Made by a program: the position numbers and the translations under genes. Positions 12,201 through 24,478 of a stretch of 64,000 nucleotides of DNA are shown piece after piece. Each line of letters starts with the position of its first letter. The first letter of the stretch is position 1. The notes under the pieces are model-generated. The model worked only from the letters and a program-made list of their open reading frames with translations. It searched no databases and was not told where the DNA came from. This DNA is from Hermatobates lingyangjiaoensis (taxonomy: Eukaryota; Arthropoda; Insecta; Hemiptera; Hermatobatidae), in contig JAPFBL010001617.1 in the NCBI GenBank assembly GCA_026182355.1, positions 4,375,001 to 4,439,000 on the forward strand, written 5' to 3'.

Positions 12201-14760
12201 AGTGAAATACTGACAGAGATACCAACGATCAATCAAAAACATGATTTATTTATATTTAATACAACTAAAAGTGCGAAAACAAACTTTAATAAGGTCAAAC
12301 ATAACCGACCAAGTTGAGCAGCCCTGCAAACCAAACAGCTCCCTCTGATAAAGATTTATTGGAATCCATTAGTTAGTAAATTTGATAATTTAATGTTGCA
12401 CAGGCGAGTGGGGAAGTCCATAACCTGTTATCTACTCTACAACTCAACCTTATTACCACTTGCACCATTACTAACCACTTCCTTCTTACTAATGTCTAAT
12501 TACATTTTGATGACATTTGCTGCCTCCTTCCACTTACTCCAATTGTCTGCGCAACTGTCCATATGATGCACCAATATGTCTGTAATATCCTCTGATAAAC
12601 CTTATTATCACTAGTGCGGTTATCACCAATTTCAGCTATAATATTAACTGATGCCAATTTGTTATTATCGTTCCAACCACTATAAAGGTTGAAATGCTAT
12701 AAACAAACTAGTTCCTTTACGATACACAGTAGGAAACATTATAATTATAATACTCTAAAATAATCAACTGTGCTGCTTAAATATCAGACGAACATGACTA
12801 CCTTCAAGTATACATTTCATTGAATCTTGAAGGAATATTTTAATTTTTTTCTAATTTGCAGATTATTTCACAATACATGATTTACTTGTTAAAACTCATC
12901 ATTACTCATTCAGATGTTGAAGAGTTTTGAAATATTGACACTAAATAATCAACGACTATTAAGAAGTTGAAAATCACATAATATCATAAATCACATAAAT
13001 ATAGTATATGACTTTTTCACCAGTTTGAAAATGTAACTATACGCTAAACTTCATAATTATTAATAAACTTTGTTTTATTCAATATAAATAATAACATTAA
13101 TTTAATTATTATTAATTAATTAACTATTCAATTTAAGGAGTAGAAACAGAAAACAGCAGGATTCTGATAAAAGACTTCAAATTGTGTATTACTACGTTGT
13201 ATTGTGGATGACTTAAACAAAATAACTAATGTTATGCGGAAGTTGATTTTAGTAAAATTACATTATAGGAGGAAATAACAATCCTAATTACAGACGAAAT
13301 ATGATAGAAGAACTGAGTATCAAATTTAAACCATCGTCATCATGTATTTTTCCAAACTTCTGCAAACAAAAGAAATTATCAAGCTAATACTTCATATAAG
13401 GTATACTTATACTTACACCATTGGGTAAGGAACATTGTCCTTGCCATTCCCAAATAACGCCTCTAACGATATTATAGTTTCAAAGAAAGCTGTAAATGAA
13501 ATATGAACTCGTCATTACTCTAAATTATTGCAAATATCAGCAATCACACACCCGTAAAAGTAATGTGTTATTACGGTGAATTGAAACTATGCATTAAATA
13601 ATGTCTAATATGCTTCTTCTTCATCACTATATCAGGCCTCGAATGACCTGAATTCATAATTAGCGAAATATTCTATACGAGAATATTTGAAAGAGAAGCT
13701 TTCAGTTTGTCATGTGATTCACTGATTGATTTATCAAAGTTACACCCATTTTGAGCTGTTAAGTGGTCTTCATTTAACTTTACTATAAGAAAACTTATCG
13801 TCCAACTCATAGGAAGAACTTGCATTAATTAATTCTAATGTGACGCATATTACAATTACTATACCAATTATGACCAAAAGTCATTGAATGTTTTGAATCG
13901 AAGTGAAATCTGAAATATTGTGTTCGAGAACACCAACTAATAATTTTACCTAAATATTGTAGATTTTGTCTAAGTAGTATATGTATTTAGAATTTAATTA
14001 TGATGCATTAAACGGTGTGACAAAAAGTGTGTTAGCAAAAATAGTTTATACCATACTGTCACACTTGGTCTTATGTAACTGTAAAGTTGAGGTAATTTTC
14101 ACTCTCTGAAAATTACATAGAATATGTAAGACGTAGATTGTAATATGGGGAGCGATTACATTTACTATGTGCTTGTTTAAGACTCCATTTTAATAAACCA
14201 CGGACGTTAGTGAGTTAGAATTGAAATAACAAAACTATTCAGCATGGACTTGGAAATGATATGCAGGTAGAAGTTATTTTTGAAAACATAAAAATAAATA
14301 CCAGAAAGTTTAGATTACGTGAAAATGTTTCATTCTTTATCCCCACGGGAACAACTCGTTACAAAATACAACACGCCTCAATTTGGAACATTTATACATG
14401 TTTGACAAACATGAAGGGTCACTGCCTTCATTTTAGCGTTATTAAATGTAATTGGTCAGTTACCTGAACAAAGAAGAAGACACTGCGAAAAAACAACTAT
14501 AAAAAATGCTCCTATTTAACAATGAGAAAGAGGAAGAAAGGAAATAGAAACAAGTGAAAAACCCTGCTCTAATTGGTACTTTGTCAATGTCTTCCATTAG
14601 GTCACTTCTTTCTCACAATAGGGTCTCTGTCTTCTAAAGAACTACTAAACCAACTAATATATACGATATAGAACTTTTGTGCTTAATGAAAGGGAATTCT
14701 AATTCAATCTCAGTGGCTGATATGAGTATCAACCTTCAAAACATTAATAAGTGAAGTTTA
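9216..14760. other. Long A+T-rich stretch, no element recognised
   Basis: G+C-richer islands sit at about 10165-10290 and 11385-11500. The minus-strand open frame 9805-10161 (118 codons) has no motif I recognise, and about one frame of this size is expected by chance in 64 kb of such A+T-rich DNA. A small inverted repeat GTGTGAC/GTCACAC lies at about 14018-14066. Nothing else is supported. Confidence 0.5.
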
Positions 14761-14799
14761 AATCACAGGAGTGATTTAACAAGTATACAGAGTAGGAGT

Positions 14800-14840
14800 T
14801 GTTTGACCTGTTTCGGGCGTCGTCCATCTTCAAGTACAAA
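14800..14840 (-). ncRNA. Worn hammerhead-like / PLE-type module (site 8)
   Basis: On the minus strand 14834-14811 reads CTTGAAGA, then GGACGACGCCC, then GAAACAGGTCAAAC. This is the same kind of word order (CTGANGA, hairpin, GAAA) as at 19.7-20.1 and 62.4 kb, but CTGA is altered to CTTGA and the helix is weak. It is probably a single old end of a Penelope-like or related element; alone it would not be convincing. Confidence 0.35.
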
Positions 14841-17149
14841 CATACGTGATAATACAAATATGTATGTAACTAAGGTTTACTTACATAGTTTGTAACATTT
14901 CACATTTAGCGCATGAATGTCTTATTTTACAGCATTCACTATAGTAAGTTACTGGAAGTAAGCTACCTCTATGACAAGTAACACACTAGGAAGAACAAAT
15001 ATTCTAAGTACCTGCAATCAACAACTGTAGTAATTATACAAGTATCTAAATTTCAACTACAACATCTATATTCGTTAATATAACTTTTTAAAAATTCAAA
15101 TAGGTTAGTTATTTCCGTTTGTAATCGCTACAAAGAAAGTATCAATGCTTCTCAGGAGAAAACATTGAGGTCTTTATGTTACGATTCAAAAATTGTGCAT
15201 TGCCATACAATACTGTGAATGCTTCGATAGTGAGAAGGCGAAGGATTGGTTGACGACACTGGAGAGGGTTTAACACAAAAGAATTGGTCAAGCGTCACAA
15301 AGACCAATAAGCTGAAATGATGGAGGTGAGAAAGGGTCAGTAAATCCACACACAACTACTTTTGGCATTCATGGATAGTTGTCTAACTGGAAGGACAGAA
15401 TAATATCGAAAACTGCAGCCCACGCTATAGTCAACTAAAACATATAAATGCATTTGATGATTATGTGATTTGACAACATTCGGAAGATTTTAAAAACAGA
15501 ACCAACAGAACAACAGTTTTATTTCACATAGTACCACAATAATCCGAAGTAACAAGACCTCACGTTCTAATTGAACACCATTCATCTTCCATTCAGCACA
15601 ATAAATATCAATTATGCATATTTCATTGTAATGAATGTAATTTCATTATAATTTTTTCTTTTTATAGTTTTTCTTTTAAGCGTTTTTTTTTGGAGCTGGG
15701 AACAGATTAATTGAATTTTCAGTTATGTTTTACCAATACTTAGTTATAAGAATTAGTTTTTCGTTTTCATTAATTTTAATATTCAACAGGCACTTAGGAA
15801 CGGATTAATGCTTGCTGATTAATATTTTAAAACGAAACAACCTATCATTAAACTATATATTAGAATTTATGAAGACCATCAACAAATATGGCATTGTAAA
15901 TATTTATTTACAATTATAAATGCTGGAGGATTGGAGGAGGTAGGATTACAGTTGGAGGTGAAAGGGTGGCTGGATGGGACGGTACTCTTAAGTTCAACGT
16001 CCGCTACAGATAATGGTGCCCGAACCGTTAGTCCTCCAACCAGGGCTTCTCACCGTTATCTTCTGACCCCTCATTCCTTTACAACTGGTTGGAAAAATTT
16101 ATAAAACAACAATTCTCCTCTAACTTTCAATACAAAGCAATTAGAAACCCTGATGTCCTAACCTAAGCATATCTGAGAAAAAGCATGAGAGGTCGACAGT
16201 TGGGAGAAACAGCCATGGCGCCGCGCCGGCCTCTCCTCCTAACCTACTTCCCTGGAGTAGCTACGTTTGAAGCAGTATGCACATTTAGTTACAAACCAGT
16301 CTTCTACAATTTACTATGTAATGAATATTGTTTTAATAATTTGCATAATTTACGCATAACGATCAATAAATATTTCTATTATTCTGTCTGTCGCTAATTA
16401 CCTCAACATTCTAGACAATTTTCAACTGTTTTGGGTAGATTTGCCATAATGATTAAAAAAAACAAACTATTTCATCACAAGAGTTCGATCACACAAATTA
16501 TTTACAAAGAGTAAGAATACAATCTAAATGAAGCTGACCTGTTCGATCCGTTGATAAGGGAAGCACAAATTAACACAGATTGAATGCCAGGTGGAACTTT
16601 ACCTGCATTAACATATGTAAACCATTTTAGGAAGAACAAGACGAAAACTGGTTAGGTGGCTCTTTAAAGCCGCTTCCTCCACCATCTAAATATGTCAACC
16701 CAACGCTCAAGAGCAATTATTACATTTTGAACTCAATTACCACATTTTCCCCACATCAACCTACAAAATTTGTAAACGCTGGGAACCTGATATCTTATTT
16801 GAAATATACTAGGACTGAGTTAGTACTACTCAGAAGAGGAATGAACCCTTTATAAAAAGTTCAAAAATTCTGACTATTTAACAAGAACCCTGATCGATTA
16901 TAGTTACAAGATTACTTAGTATCAGGAATGCTATACTTTTTTTTTGGTAACAAGTGAACAAACATTTGACTGTGTTATCTGAGGAGAAATTGTAGGGTAG
17001 TAAGGAAACAAGGGGTACACATTTCCCTACCTAAGATCACATTAAGAATTCTATACCACCTAGAACATCAGGCATTATCAACTTCTAGTCGAATATGCAC
17101 CGCATTGAACCATTTCCAACGAGCGAGAGCAGCATAGTAATATCTTTAC
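14841..17149. other. A+T-rich stretch with two G+C-rich islands
   Basis: The islands are at about 15915-16085, purine-rich then pyrimidine-rich (GGAGGATTGGAGGAGG near its start), and about 16185-16260 (contains CCATGGCGCCGCGCCGGCC). Neither shows protein motifs or Pol III boxes that I can defend. No other feature is seen. Confidence 0.5.
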
Positions 17150-17205
17150 GTAAGAAGTATTTCTGATAAAATTCCTCCCTTATCACTTAAGAGACAGTAT
17201 AAAAC

Positions 17206-18139
17206 ATGCACAAAAATGATTCTCAAACTGCAGCAGAATTTTCTTCTTACCTGTCCTCTATTTTTTCTACAAATCCCGATATCGACGATCTCATTCACAC
17301 AGATTACATACTCAATGACCTAACTACTCCATTACAGTTATCACTTCCACCAAAAGCTTTTCGTCCCTTTGATGTTTACCTTGAAATTCATGTGCTACCA
17401 AACCACAAGGCTCCTGGCCATGACCAAATTACCCCGTGCATTTTAAAACATCTACCCAGAAAGTGTATATTATTTCTTACACAAATATTTAATGCTGTAC
17501 ATACTATACTTTCCAATCCTCTGGAAAACTTGAATTATTATTATTATGATCCCGAAACAAAACAAACCATACCATCTAACTTCTTCATATAGGCCCATTT
17601 CCCTGTTACCCAGCATGGCTAAAATACTAGAAAAACTCCTCCTCCGCCGAATCCTTCCTATCTTTGAACCTTTTAAAACTTTTCCCAACCACCAATTTGG
17701 CTTTCGACATCAACATCAAACTGTACAACAATGCCATCGAGTGGTTGATTTCATTTCATCCTCGCTTGAGCAGAAACAGAACTGCCTTGGTGTATTTCTT
17801 GACGAGGCGCAGGCCTTTGACAGAATCTGGCATCAGGGTCTACTGTGGAAACTCAAGAACCTTCTCCCTTTCACTTACTTCCTTATATTACAATCTTATC
17901 TATCAGATAGATTCTTCAGAGTAAGAGTAGGTTCAACCTTATCCCCAGTCTGTTGTGTGAGAGCAGGAGTTCCTCAAGGAAGTATACTCTCTCCAGTCCT
18001 ATATGATTTCTACACATCAGCCATACCTGAACACTCTTCTACGTTATTGGCAACGTTTGCTGACGATAAAGCCAGTTACAGCAACACCTACTTCTCATTC
18101 AACCTTGGCTTCGCCGCTGGCAATGAAAATTGCCAGTAA
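17206..18139 (+). pseudogene. Jockey ORF2 reverse transcriptase (broken)
   Basis: Motifs occur in order. NHKAPGHDQITPCILKHLP (about 17402-17458) is the NKAPGxDxI motif. After a frameshift at about 17540, in a TAT-rich spot, come SYRPISLLPSMAKILEKLL (17588-17642) and HQFGFRHQHQT. VFLDEAQAFDRIWH (about 17791-17832) carries the first catalytic Asp. AGVPQGSILSPVLYDFYTS (17968-18024) precedes FADDKA (about 18057-18074), the F/YADD catalytic box. Both catalytic regions are preserved although the frame is not. The plus frame ends at 18137-18139; homology continues downstream in other frames. Confidence 0.92.
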
Positions 18140-18625
18140 CCACAGTACGCTAGCTAGGACAGCACTTTGACTGCACCATGACATGGAACCCACACACAGG
18201 ACTGAAACGAACAGAGACCAATAGACGTTACAAACGCTTTATAAGACTCTTAGACAGAAAATCAAAACTCACACTAACAGACAGACTACACATATACAAC
18301 ACAATCTTGAAGCCTTCTCGGGCTTATGCTATGTAACTTTGGGGTTCTGCCAAACCTTCAAATATTCGTCCTATACAAGCCATCCAATCAAAAATACTCA
18401 GAAAACCCTCGCATCTCCCATTTTACGTCCCAAACATAATCATTTACCGAGATCTTTAAGTCCCCTTCGTTCTCGACTACGCAAAAGACCGCTACAAAAA
18501 ATTCCACAGTAAACTCTCAATTTATCCTAACCCACTTGCCCAAAATCTTTCCCAACTAGTAATCCCCACAAACCCCAAAAGACGACTAAAACGGCAATGG
18601 CCACGTGACTTTCTGTCATCATAAA
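18140..18625 (+). pseudogene. Jockey ORF2 thumb and C-terminal region (broken)
   Basis: After a small deletion the homology resumes as TMTWNPHTGLKRTETNRRYK (about 18179-18238), then RKSKLTLTDRLHIYNTILKP, a stop inside the LWGSAKPSNIRPIQAIQSK region at about 18335, and VPFVLDYAKDRYKKFHSKLS. It closes with PTNPKRRLKRQWPRDFLSS and a stop near 18624. The order and wording match the end of Jockey ORF2. The 3' untranslated tail of about 130 bp leads to the A-run. Confidence 0.88.
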
Positions 18626-18780
18626 GCTTAAATAGTTACGCAGTGCCACCAATGGGTGGTTGTCCACCCGATTTCCGCTACATAATCAAAAAGCTAAAGG
18701 AGTAACCCCAAAATCAAAATTACTTCTAAATACTTGAAATTGTAGTCGAAGTATCAAAAAAAAAAAAAAACAAAAAAAGT

Positions 18781-19682
18781 ATTACTTACCCACTATGTAC
18801 TATTTTCTTTTTGCATTTTAGTATTGATTTATTTTTTCCGTATTTCATAAGAGAATTAATGCAAACCATTATGCTAATTTAAGTAATCTCATTACTCTGG
18901 GATGACCAATGATTAGTAAAAAGAGGATGCGTAATTCTTTACGAATCAGTTATTATAATTTCAATAAGTTAAGAACTTACTCACGGTCGCAGAGCCTAGA
19001 TGGACCCACAATAATTACAGTATTAAAATAACCTAGAAAAATCATTAGCAACCACGTCAAAACTACCTGCAAAATTAGAACACTTTCATTATTATAGTTT
19101 AAGAAAAACGGAAAATACATCTAGCCTTCAGAATCATACAATTATGTCAATTCAAAACTTTTATTCTGCTGAACTAAAGTTTAAGTGTTCATAATAAATA
19201 TTATTCAATAGAAAAAAATCAGAGAACAAACTAATGATTAACAAGAAAAATGAAGTTAATTCAAAGTTAAATTATTATATACGAAATAGAATTTTCATGG
19301 TAGGAAGATTACGTTCTCAAAAATAAATTTGTTCTAAGAACACCCTTTTGAAATTTTTCTCTATATTAGAAGCTTCTATCTTGCTTTTGAGACCAATATC
19401 TTCAGGGTTCATTTTATGCATTATGCGATAAAACAGGAAAACATTTTTCCGGAGGTCGCTCAGCTAACATGTCTTATCACGGACTGTACACACCCTTCGC
19501 CACAGATAGCGGCAAACAGCCTTAATGTGTTGATAACTCTTCCTACAACCCTGTATAATGTCAGCTACATTAAATAACCATGGACTAGGTTTATTTAGGC
19601 ATTTCACTACTTAATGCATCTCTAATAAGTATTTCTACATCAAAGAATTAATACCGAACCTATATGTATATATATAAACCAA
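18781..19682. other. A+T-rich unannotated stretch
   Basis: No repeat ends, RNA genes or protein similarity recognised between the Jockey poly(A) tail and the (TA)n-rich module array. Confidence 0.55.
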
Positions 19683-19731
19683 TTAAAAAAAGATAGCACA
19701 CAGATAGACACAGGAATAACTCACTTCTATA

Positions 19732-19753
19732 TTTCGACCATCGTCGTCATCAG
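19732..19753 (-). ncRNA. Hammerhead-like core, site 1
   Basis: Minus strand: CTGATGA, then C, then helix GAC/GTC around the loop GATG, then GAAA followed by TATAGAAGTGAG. The two conserved boxes match the CUGANGA and GAAA boxes of a hammerhead. A single base lies between the first box and helix II, which canonical hammerheads lack. Confidence 0.5.
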
Positions 19754-19907
19754 GAGGCGAAGAGTCCCTCAGGAAGGCAGAGCGGCGACTCATATATATA
19801 TATATATATATACCATGATAAACGAAAAACGGTCCGGCAGGACAAATAACAATTAAAATAAGCAGTGACACATGAACAGAAACACAACAAAGACTCACTT
19901 TTCAATA

Positions 19908-19935
19908 TTTCGACCGTAATGGCGGTCGTCCTCAG
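19908..19935 (-). ncRNA. Hammerhead-like core, site 2
   Basis: Minus strand: CTGAGGA, then C, then helix GACCG/CGGTC around CCATTA, then GAAA followed by TATTGAAAAGTGAG. The helix is two pairs longer than at site 1, and the extra pairs are complementary, as expected for a selected stem. Confidence 0.55.
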
Positions 19936-20071
19936 GAGAAGAAGTGAATTGACGGAGGGACGACAGTCAACTGATATATATATGATATATATATATATAT
20001 ATATATATATACACGTTTCACGATGAATCACAAACACAGAACTAAGGAACAAACACACTTACTGTCTCTAA

Positions 20072-20093
20072 TTTTCGGTTGAACCGTCATCAG
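20072..20093 (-). ncRNA. Hammerhead-like core, site 3
   Basis: Minus strand: CTGATGA, then C, then helix GGT/ACC around TCA, then GAAA. The helix sequence differs from site 1 at both sides while pairing is kept. The following segment contains AGACAGTAAGTGTG. Confidence 0.5.
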
Positions 20094-20170
20094 GAGAGTT
20101 GAGAAAGGGACACCAAGCGCACTTGTGAAGCGACAGTTGGAGACCAACAGTGGTGTCACACGCGTGCCCG

Positions 20171-23100
20171 GTTCAAGTGAGGTAAGAGAAATTAACTAAG
20201 AATACGCTAAGAAATAGAAAGTGAAAATTAAAAAAAGTAAGAAATATAAATAATAAAAACTTAAAAGATAATAATGAAGAAAATAAGAGGAAAGCAGCTG
20301 ACACAAAATAAAATCCAGGAATATAAATAATAGATACTTAAATAATAATAATGATGAGGATGATTGGAATAAAGTTGTAAAAATAATAATTTAAAATAAA
20401 AATAAAAGGATAATAATCAAAATAAGTGATTATTAAATAATATAAGTGACTAATTAAATAATAATTTAATAAGTAATTCCTATTGCCATAGAAAACGAAA
20501 TAGAAAGTTTAAACTTAAAGTAGAAAATCAACCGTTTAAGTAATACGTCCTGAACTCTTAGTCAAAAGGATCAGATATGCGTCCTATAAACTCAAACTGA
20601 AAATAACTACTCTAATTAATTTGAAAAAAATTATTGAAAATAAATATTTTCAAATCGAAAACAATAACACCAAGGAAGTTCTTCGTAAGACATTTCTAAA
20701 CAGAAACTTCCACATTCACATATATAAACTTATAACCCAAATAATACTCTAGAACCAATCTTAATTCCTCTGCGCAAAACTGGAAGAACAAATTTAACTA
20801 AAGAGATGAATAGGGAAACATATTCTAGAGCTGCGGAGAATAGTACGAAGACTTAACACAGACACTGAACGATAATTGCGAATATCATTCAAGACCATGA
20901 TGAAAAAAAGATATTTTTTCCCAACTTAACTCTTCCAAGTTTACATCACTTGTCAATTGTGCACATAAACATGACCTCTACAGGCTAACTTACAGATTCC
21001 CACGTAAAAAAAATCAGATTGAAAAGTCACATGTAAAAGAAATTTAGAACTTGAACCTACGGTATCAGTACCGAGTACAATAAAATAATTAATATATCAT
21101 TTTGCTAATGTTAATTTACATATTTAGTACTTTCTTTACTTAATAATTTATTAAGTATAATAAACTACTTATAGTTTCTGTGATACATTATTACTTCAAC
21201 TATAAATGTACTATCATTCAAGGCATTTTATTTATTTGAAAATCCAAGGAGGCAGTATGAATAGAAATCAATATTCAGCAGATATCAGTATTTGTATTCT
21301 TCATATCTCGAAAGTATTTGCTGTAACACATTCTTCAACATTTATTAGACTTGTATTTGAAGCATCTCCACGAATACATCTTAGATATTCAGCCTGCTTC
21401 GCAGTATGAAAGTGGAAACTCACTAGTAGGGATAGGTCTGTGGGGGAAGATTCAATTTTTGAAACTCTCGCTATACCACTTAGATACACTCTTTCTTGTA
21501 TGTTCGCTAAAGTTCAATTCTCTTAAAGAAACCTATCTTTTATCCTTTGCTAAGTCACATCAGATCTATCTCATTTTCTGTGTCACAAACATCAGCAAAA
21601 ATAAGAGAAATAATAAATCAAACTAAAATAAAACTTCTGTATTGAAATATAACAATGTTTGACATATTAAAAAAGCATATTAACGATTATATTGTAATAC
21701 TTGATAATTAATTAATTCTGCGAAGGAAAACTAATAATATCAGTTATTACACTTGGATGAAAACAATTAACGTTCGTGTTGGGAGTTGGAACTTTACTGG
21801 TATTGAAGACGTAAAATAATAACAGCCTTGAACCTGGGAAGATACCAAGAATCCCCGGTCCTCTCCTTTAGAGTTAATCGCAGTACTCCTCCACTTAAGA
21901 GTTGTTTCCGAGGTTTTAATTTAGTACTGTTTACAAATGATACATAATTGATTTCAATTTCAAAATGATGAGCAAAGGAACCATTTGTAGTCCCTTATCT
22001 AAGTAAGCGGAAAAAATTAGACCACCCTCTATGCAAATACAATATGTATGGCTCGCTTGACATTACTAGGATGCAAGAAATAAACACTATAGAACCTGAA
22101 ATCGGGAGTAAGAAAATAAATAATATCAATCAATCAGTGATACATAAAACTAGTAGTATCAAACTACCAAATTTTTAATTTGTACTTGAAAGTGTAATCC
22201 TAGTCTAGAATACACATATAAATTTGTCAGATTTTATCAATTCTGGTTAGGCAGCTTTAAAGTAGTCTAGTGGAACTGTAAGAGAACCTTCTTTTTTTTT
22301 AGCTTAAGGGGCTAAGTTATGTTGATTTATCTAGATCCTGGTTTCCTTGAAACCTATGACGAAGTTGTAAAGTTTTGTTTCATTATCAATAATAATGAAT
22401 AAAAGAAAACCATCCAAATCAAACCAAACTGTCAAATGGATTTTATATCTCCAATTAACTCTTAGGACTGACTCTCAGAGGGGTATCAATGCTAATGAAG
22501 ATTAGGGTCCATCAAATGTATTAAGTAAATTCATACTAATTTCATGAGCGATAGAATTCATTATTATAACTTTAATATTTTCTATAAGGTTTATGCATAA
22601 CAGAAAATTGTTTCTTTTCACCTACCTACAGATCACACACTCTTGAAATTTCGTATTTCAGATTGTATATTATATTATATTATATTAAGATATAAAACGA
22701 CACAATCCCATTCTAATTATAATTATTTCGTTCTACAACTCTTCTCACATCCAACAGACATAGATCCAACCGATTTTGAAAATAATCAATTTATTTAGAC
22801 CATATTGAAAATGGACTGCTACACCTGTCCATGAAAACAATTGAAAATAAGACTTTATTGTACAATAATTAATTAAGTTTTTTTATGATTATTTTATATA
22901 ATTAAAAATTTGTATTTTACGAACAAAAAATAAAATGTACTATACCAGTTATTTTTCTCAAATGCAAAAACCATGTCTTGAAACTGTAAATCTATTATCC
23001 TCTTAGAAAATGTGTATCTTCGGTATTTGTCTATCCATTCCTGTTCTAGGTATGTATAATCTCTACAGCTCTAGATAAGTACTCCAGACTCACTTCTTTC

Positions 23101-24478
23101 TCTTTTTTTTTCTCAAGTTCTTGGGAGGGCTAACGACTGGACCACCCCTAAATTCTTTTCTCAGTTGTATAATCGTTAACAAATTATCCTAAACCCTGAC
23201 TTTAACCCTTTATACACCTATACAAATAGATAATATACACCCATATAAATACAAACTTTATACACCTATATTTCCTACGGAGAATAAATTTATTTATGTA
23301 CAGAATGGGTCTTATATACATCAAATTCTAGTACTTCCTTTTTATTTTGATTCCTTGTGCGTATTATTAAAATACAGCCCTCAACTTAAATTGAGATTCA
23401 TATTGTATGCTAAGTATTTTCATCAACCTGAAAATTACTGATTATAAATTTTTTTGTACCAGTATCAGAGACTAACCATATACTTGTGTTAAACATTCTT
23501 AAGGTAAGATATTTGCAGCGTAATCATCACAACTCGTTCGGCGGGAGTGTATATAAATCTAACTGCACCACTGACGAAAAGATTAGACAAGCTCGAGAGG
23601 TGAAAATGATAAGGCAGCCAGTTACAATCTATGACGTAGCTTAATCTCGTCAGATGAATATGGTTCTACATAGCAAATCATATCATACACTCAGGGTCAA
23701 GGTTTGGCAAGGGTCAAGAGAACTTACTTCAGATCACTTGTCCAAACGTCTACTCACATTTACACAATCATTATAACAGTGACAGCCAATAATGTTTGAC
23801 GAGACAAGTCAGGAGATGAATCAACTATTATGAGATAGAATCGAAACGACAGCATATGTAGTGAAAACATCTAAATTCATTAGCAACGAATTAATTTAAG
23901 AGTGGTTAATCTATGGAAGTGGATACTACTAATCCTTCTTTTTGTGACTCAAAAGGCCTAAAATGAATCACTATTGGTTAAGTAAGTTTTTTTCTCTATT
24001 ACGAGGCTCGACTACATATAGTCGCTCAGACATTTCAAGTCATTAAAACTTTGGTTCTGAGGTGTTGGGGCAACCAGCATACAGCCCTTCTCCTCCCACC
24101 ATAGTCAATAATGCCTACCATAGACCGCTCAAACATGATTTACAAGGATCAAGACTACATGAAGAAACAGTAAAAGACCAATCAAAACACCTTCTTCTTG
24201 ATGGGAATGCTGAAGGACCTCATGAATCAAAAAGAAAGGACACTATATAAAACAATAATGCACTTGTTTGTCCTTTGTAAATAATGTACTTGTTTATCCT
24301 CTTTTTTCTGTAAATACAATGATAAAACAGAGACTGCAAATACGTTTTAATCTCCTTTGTAAATATAGAGCAAAATATAAAATTAATTGTAAACAACTTC
24401 AAGAACACAAACATTGACGATTTGTTAAAAGGAATTTTGAAATTTTCAAAAAACAAAATTATCATGAAAGAGGACTTC
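20171..24478. other. A+T-rich stretch, mostly featureless
   Basis: 20220-20500 is a low-complexity AAT/AATA-rich segment directly downstream of the module array. From there to 24478 I see no element ends, RNA genes or coding similarity. The frames at 21206-21626 are short and motif-free. Some G+C-richer spots occur (about 21830-21900 and 24060-24130). Confidence 0.5.

Larger units (their letters stand above)
17150..18780 (+). mobile_element. 5'-truncated Jockey-clade non-LTR retrotransposon (RT half)
   Basis: The copy starts within ORF2 just before the RT (about 17155, reading DKIPPLSLKRQYKT, then HKNDSQTAAEFSSYLSSIF after a frameshift). It runs through RT and thumb to the ORF2 stop at about 18622 and ends in an A-run at 18757-18779. 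5' truncation with a poly(A) end is the hallmark of target-primed insertion. Several frameshifts and stops make it inactive. No confident target-site duplication was found. Confidence 0.92.
19683..20170 (-). mobile_element. Array of three (TA)n-separated modules, probable Penelope-like element termini
   Basis: Three related units of roughly 130-200 bp follow each other in the same orientation. Read on the minus strand, each has a G+C-richer segment, a CTGANGA-hairpin-GAAA core, a segment like TAGAAGTGAGTTATTCCTGT or its equivalent, and then a (TA)n tract (19793-19812 and 19974-20011; the first unit has a short one near 19665). Unit identity outside the core is low, so they are old or fast-evolving. 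Penelope-like retroelements are known to have tandem terminal repeats carrying hammerhead ribozyme motifs, and the layout fits that. No GIY-YIG or RT coding is present, so the class is inferred. Confidence 0.55.

Noticed and set aside
14018..14066. GTGTGAC/GTCACAC inverted repeat as a possible tiny TIR element
   Set aside because: Arms of seven or eight bases around a 35-base interior without target duplication are expected by chance.
16185..16397. 70-codon plus-strand frame starting in a G+C-rich island
   Set aside because: Only the first third lies in the island; the rest is low-complexity and there is no similarity.
1099..18780. Idea that the Jockey pieces at 1.1-3.3 kb and 17.2-18.8 kb are one split element
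   Set aside because: Each has its own 3' end and A-tail with unlike 3' untranslated sequences, and the first is bounded by its own probable target duplication.
19750..20058. 102-codon minus-strand frame with long YIYIYI runs
   Set aside because: It is a read-through of (TA)n tracts and the module array; the overlapping frame 19683-19898 is the same artefact.
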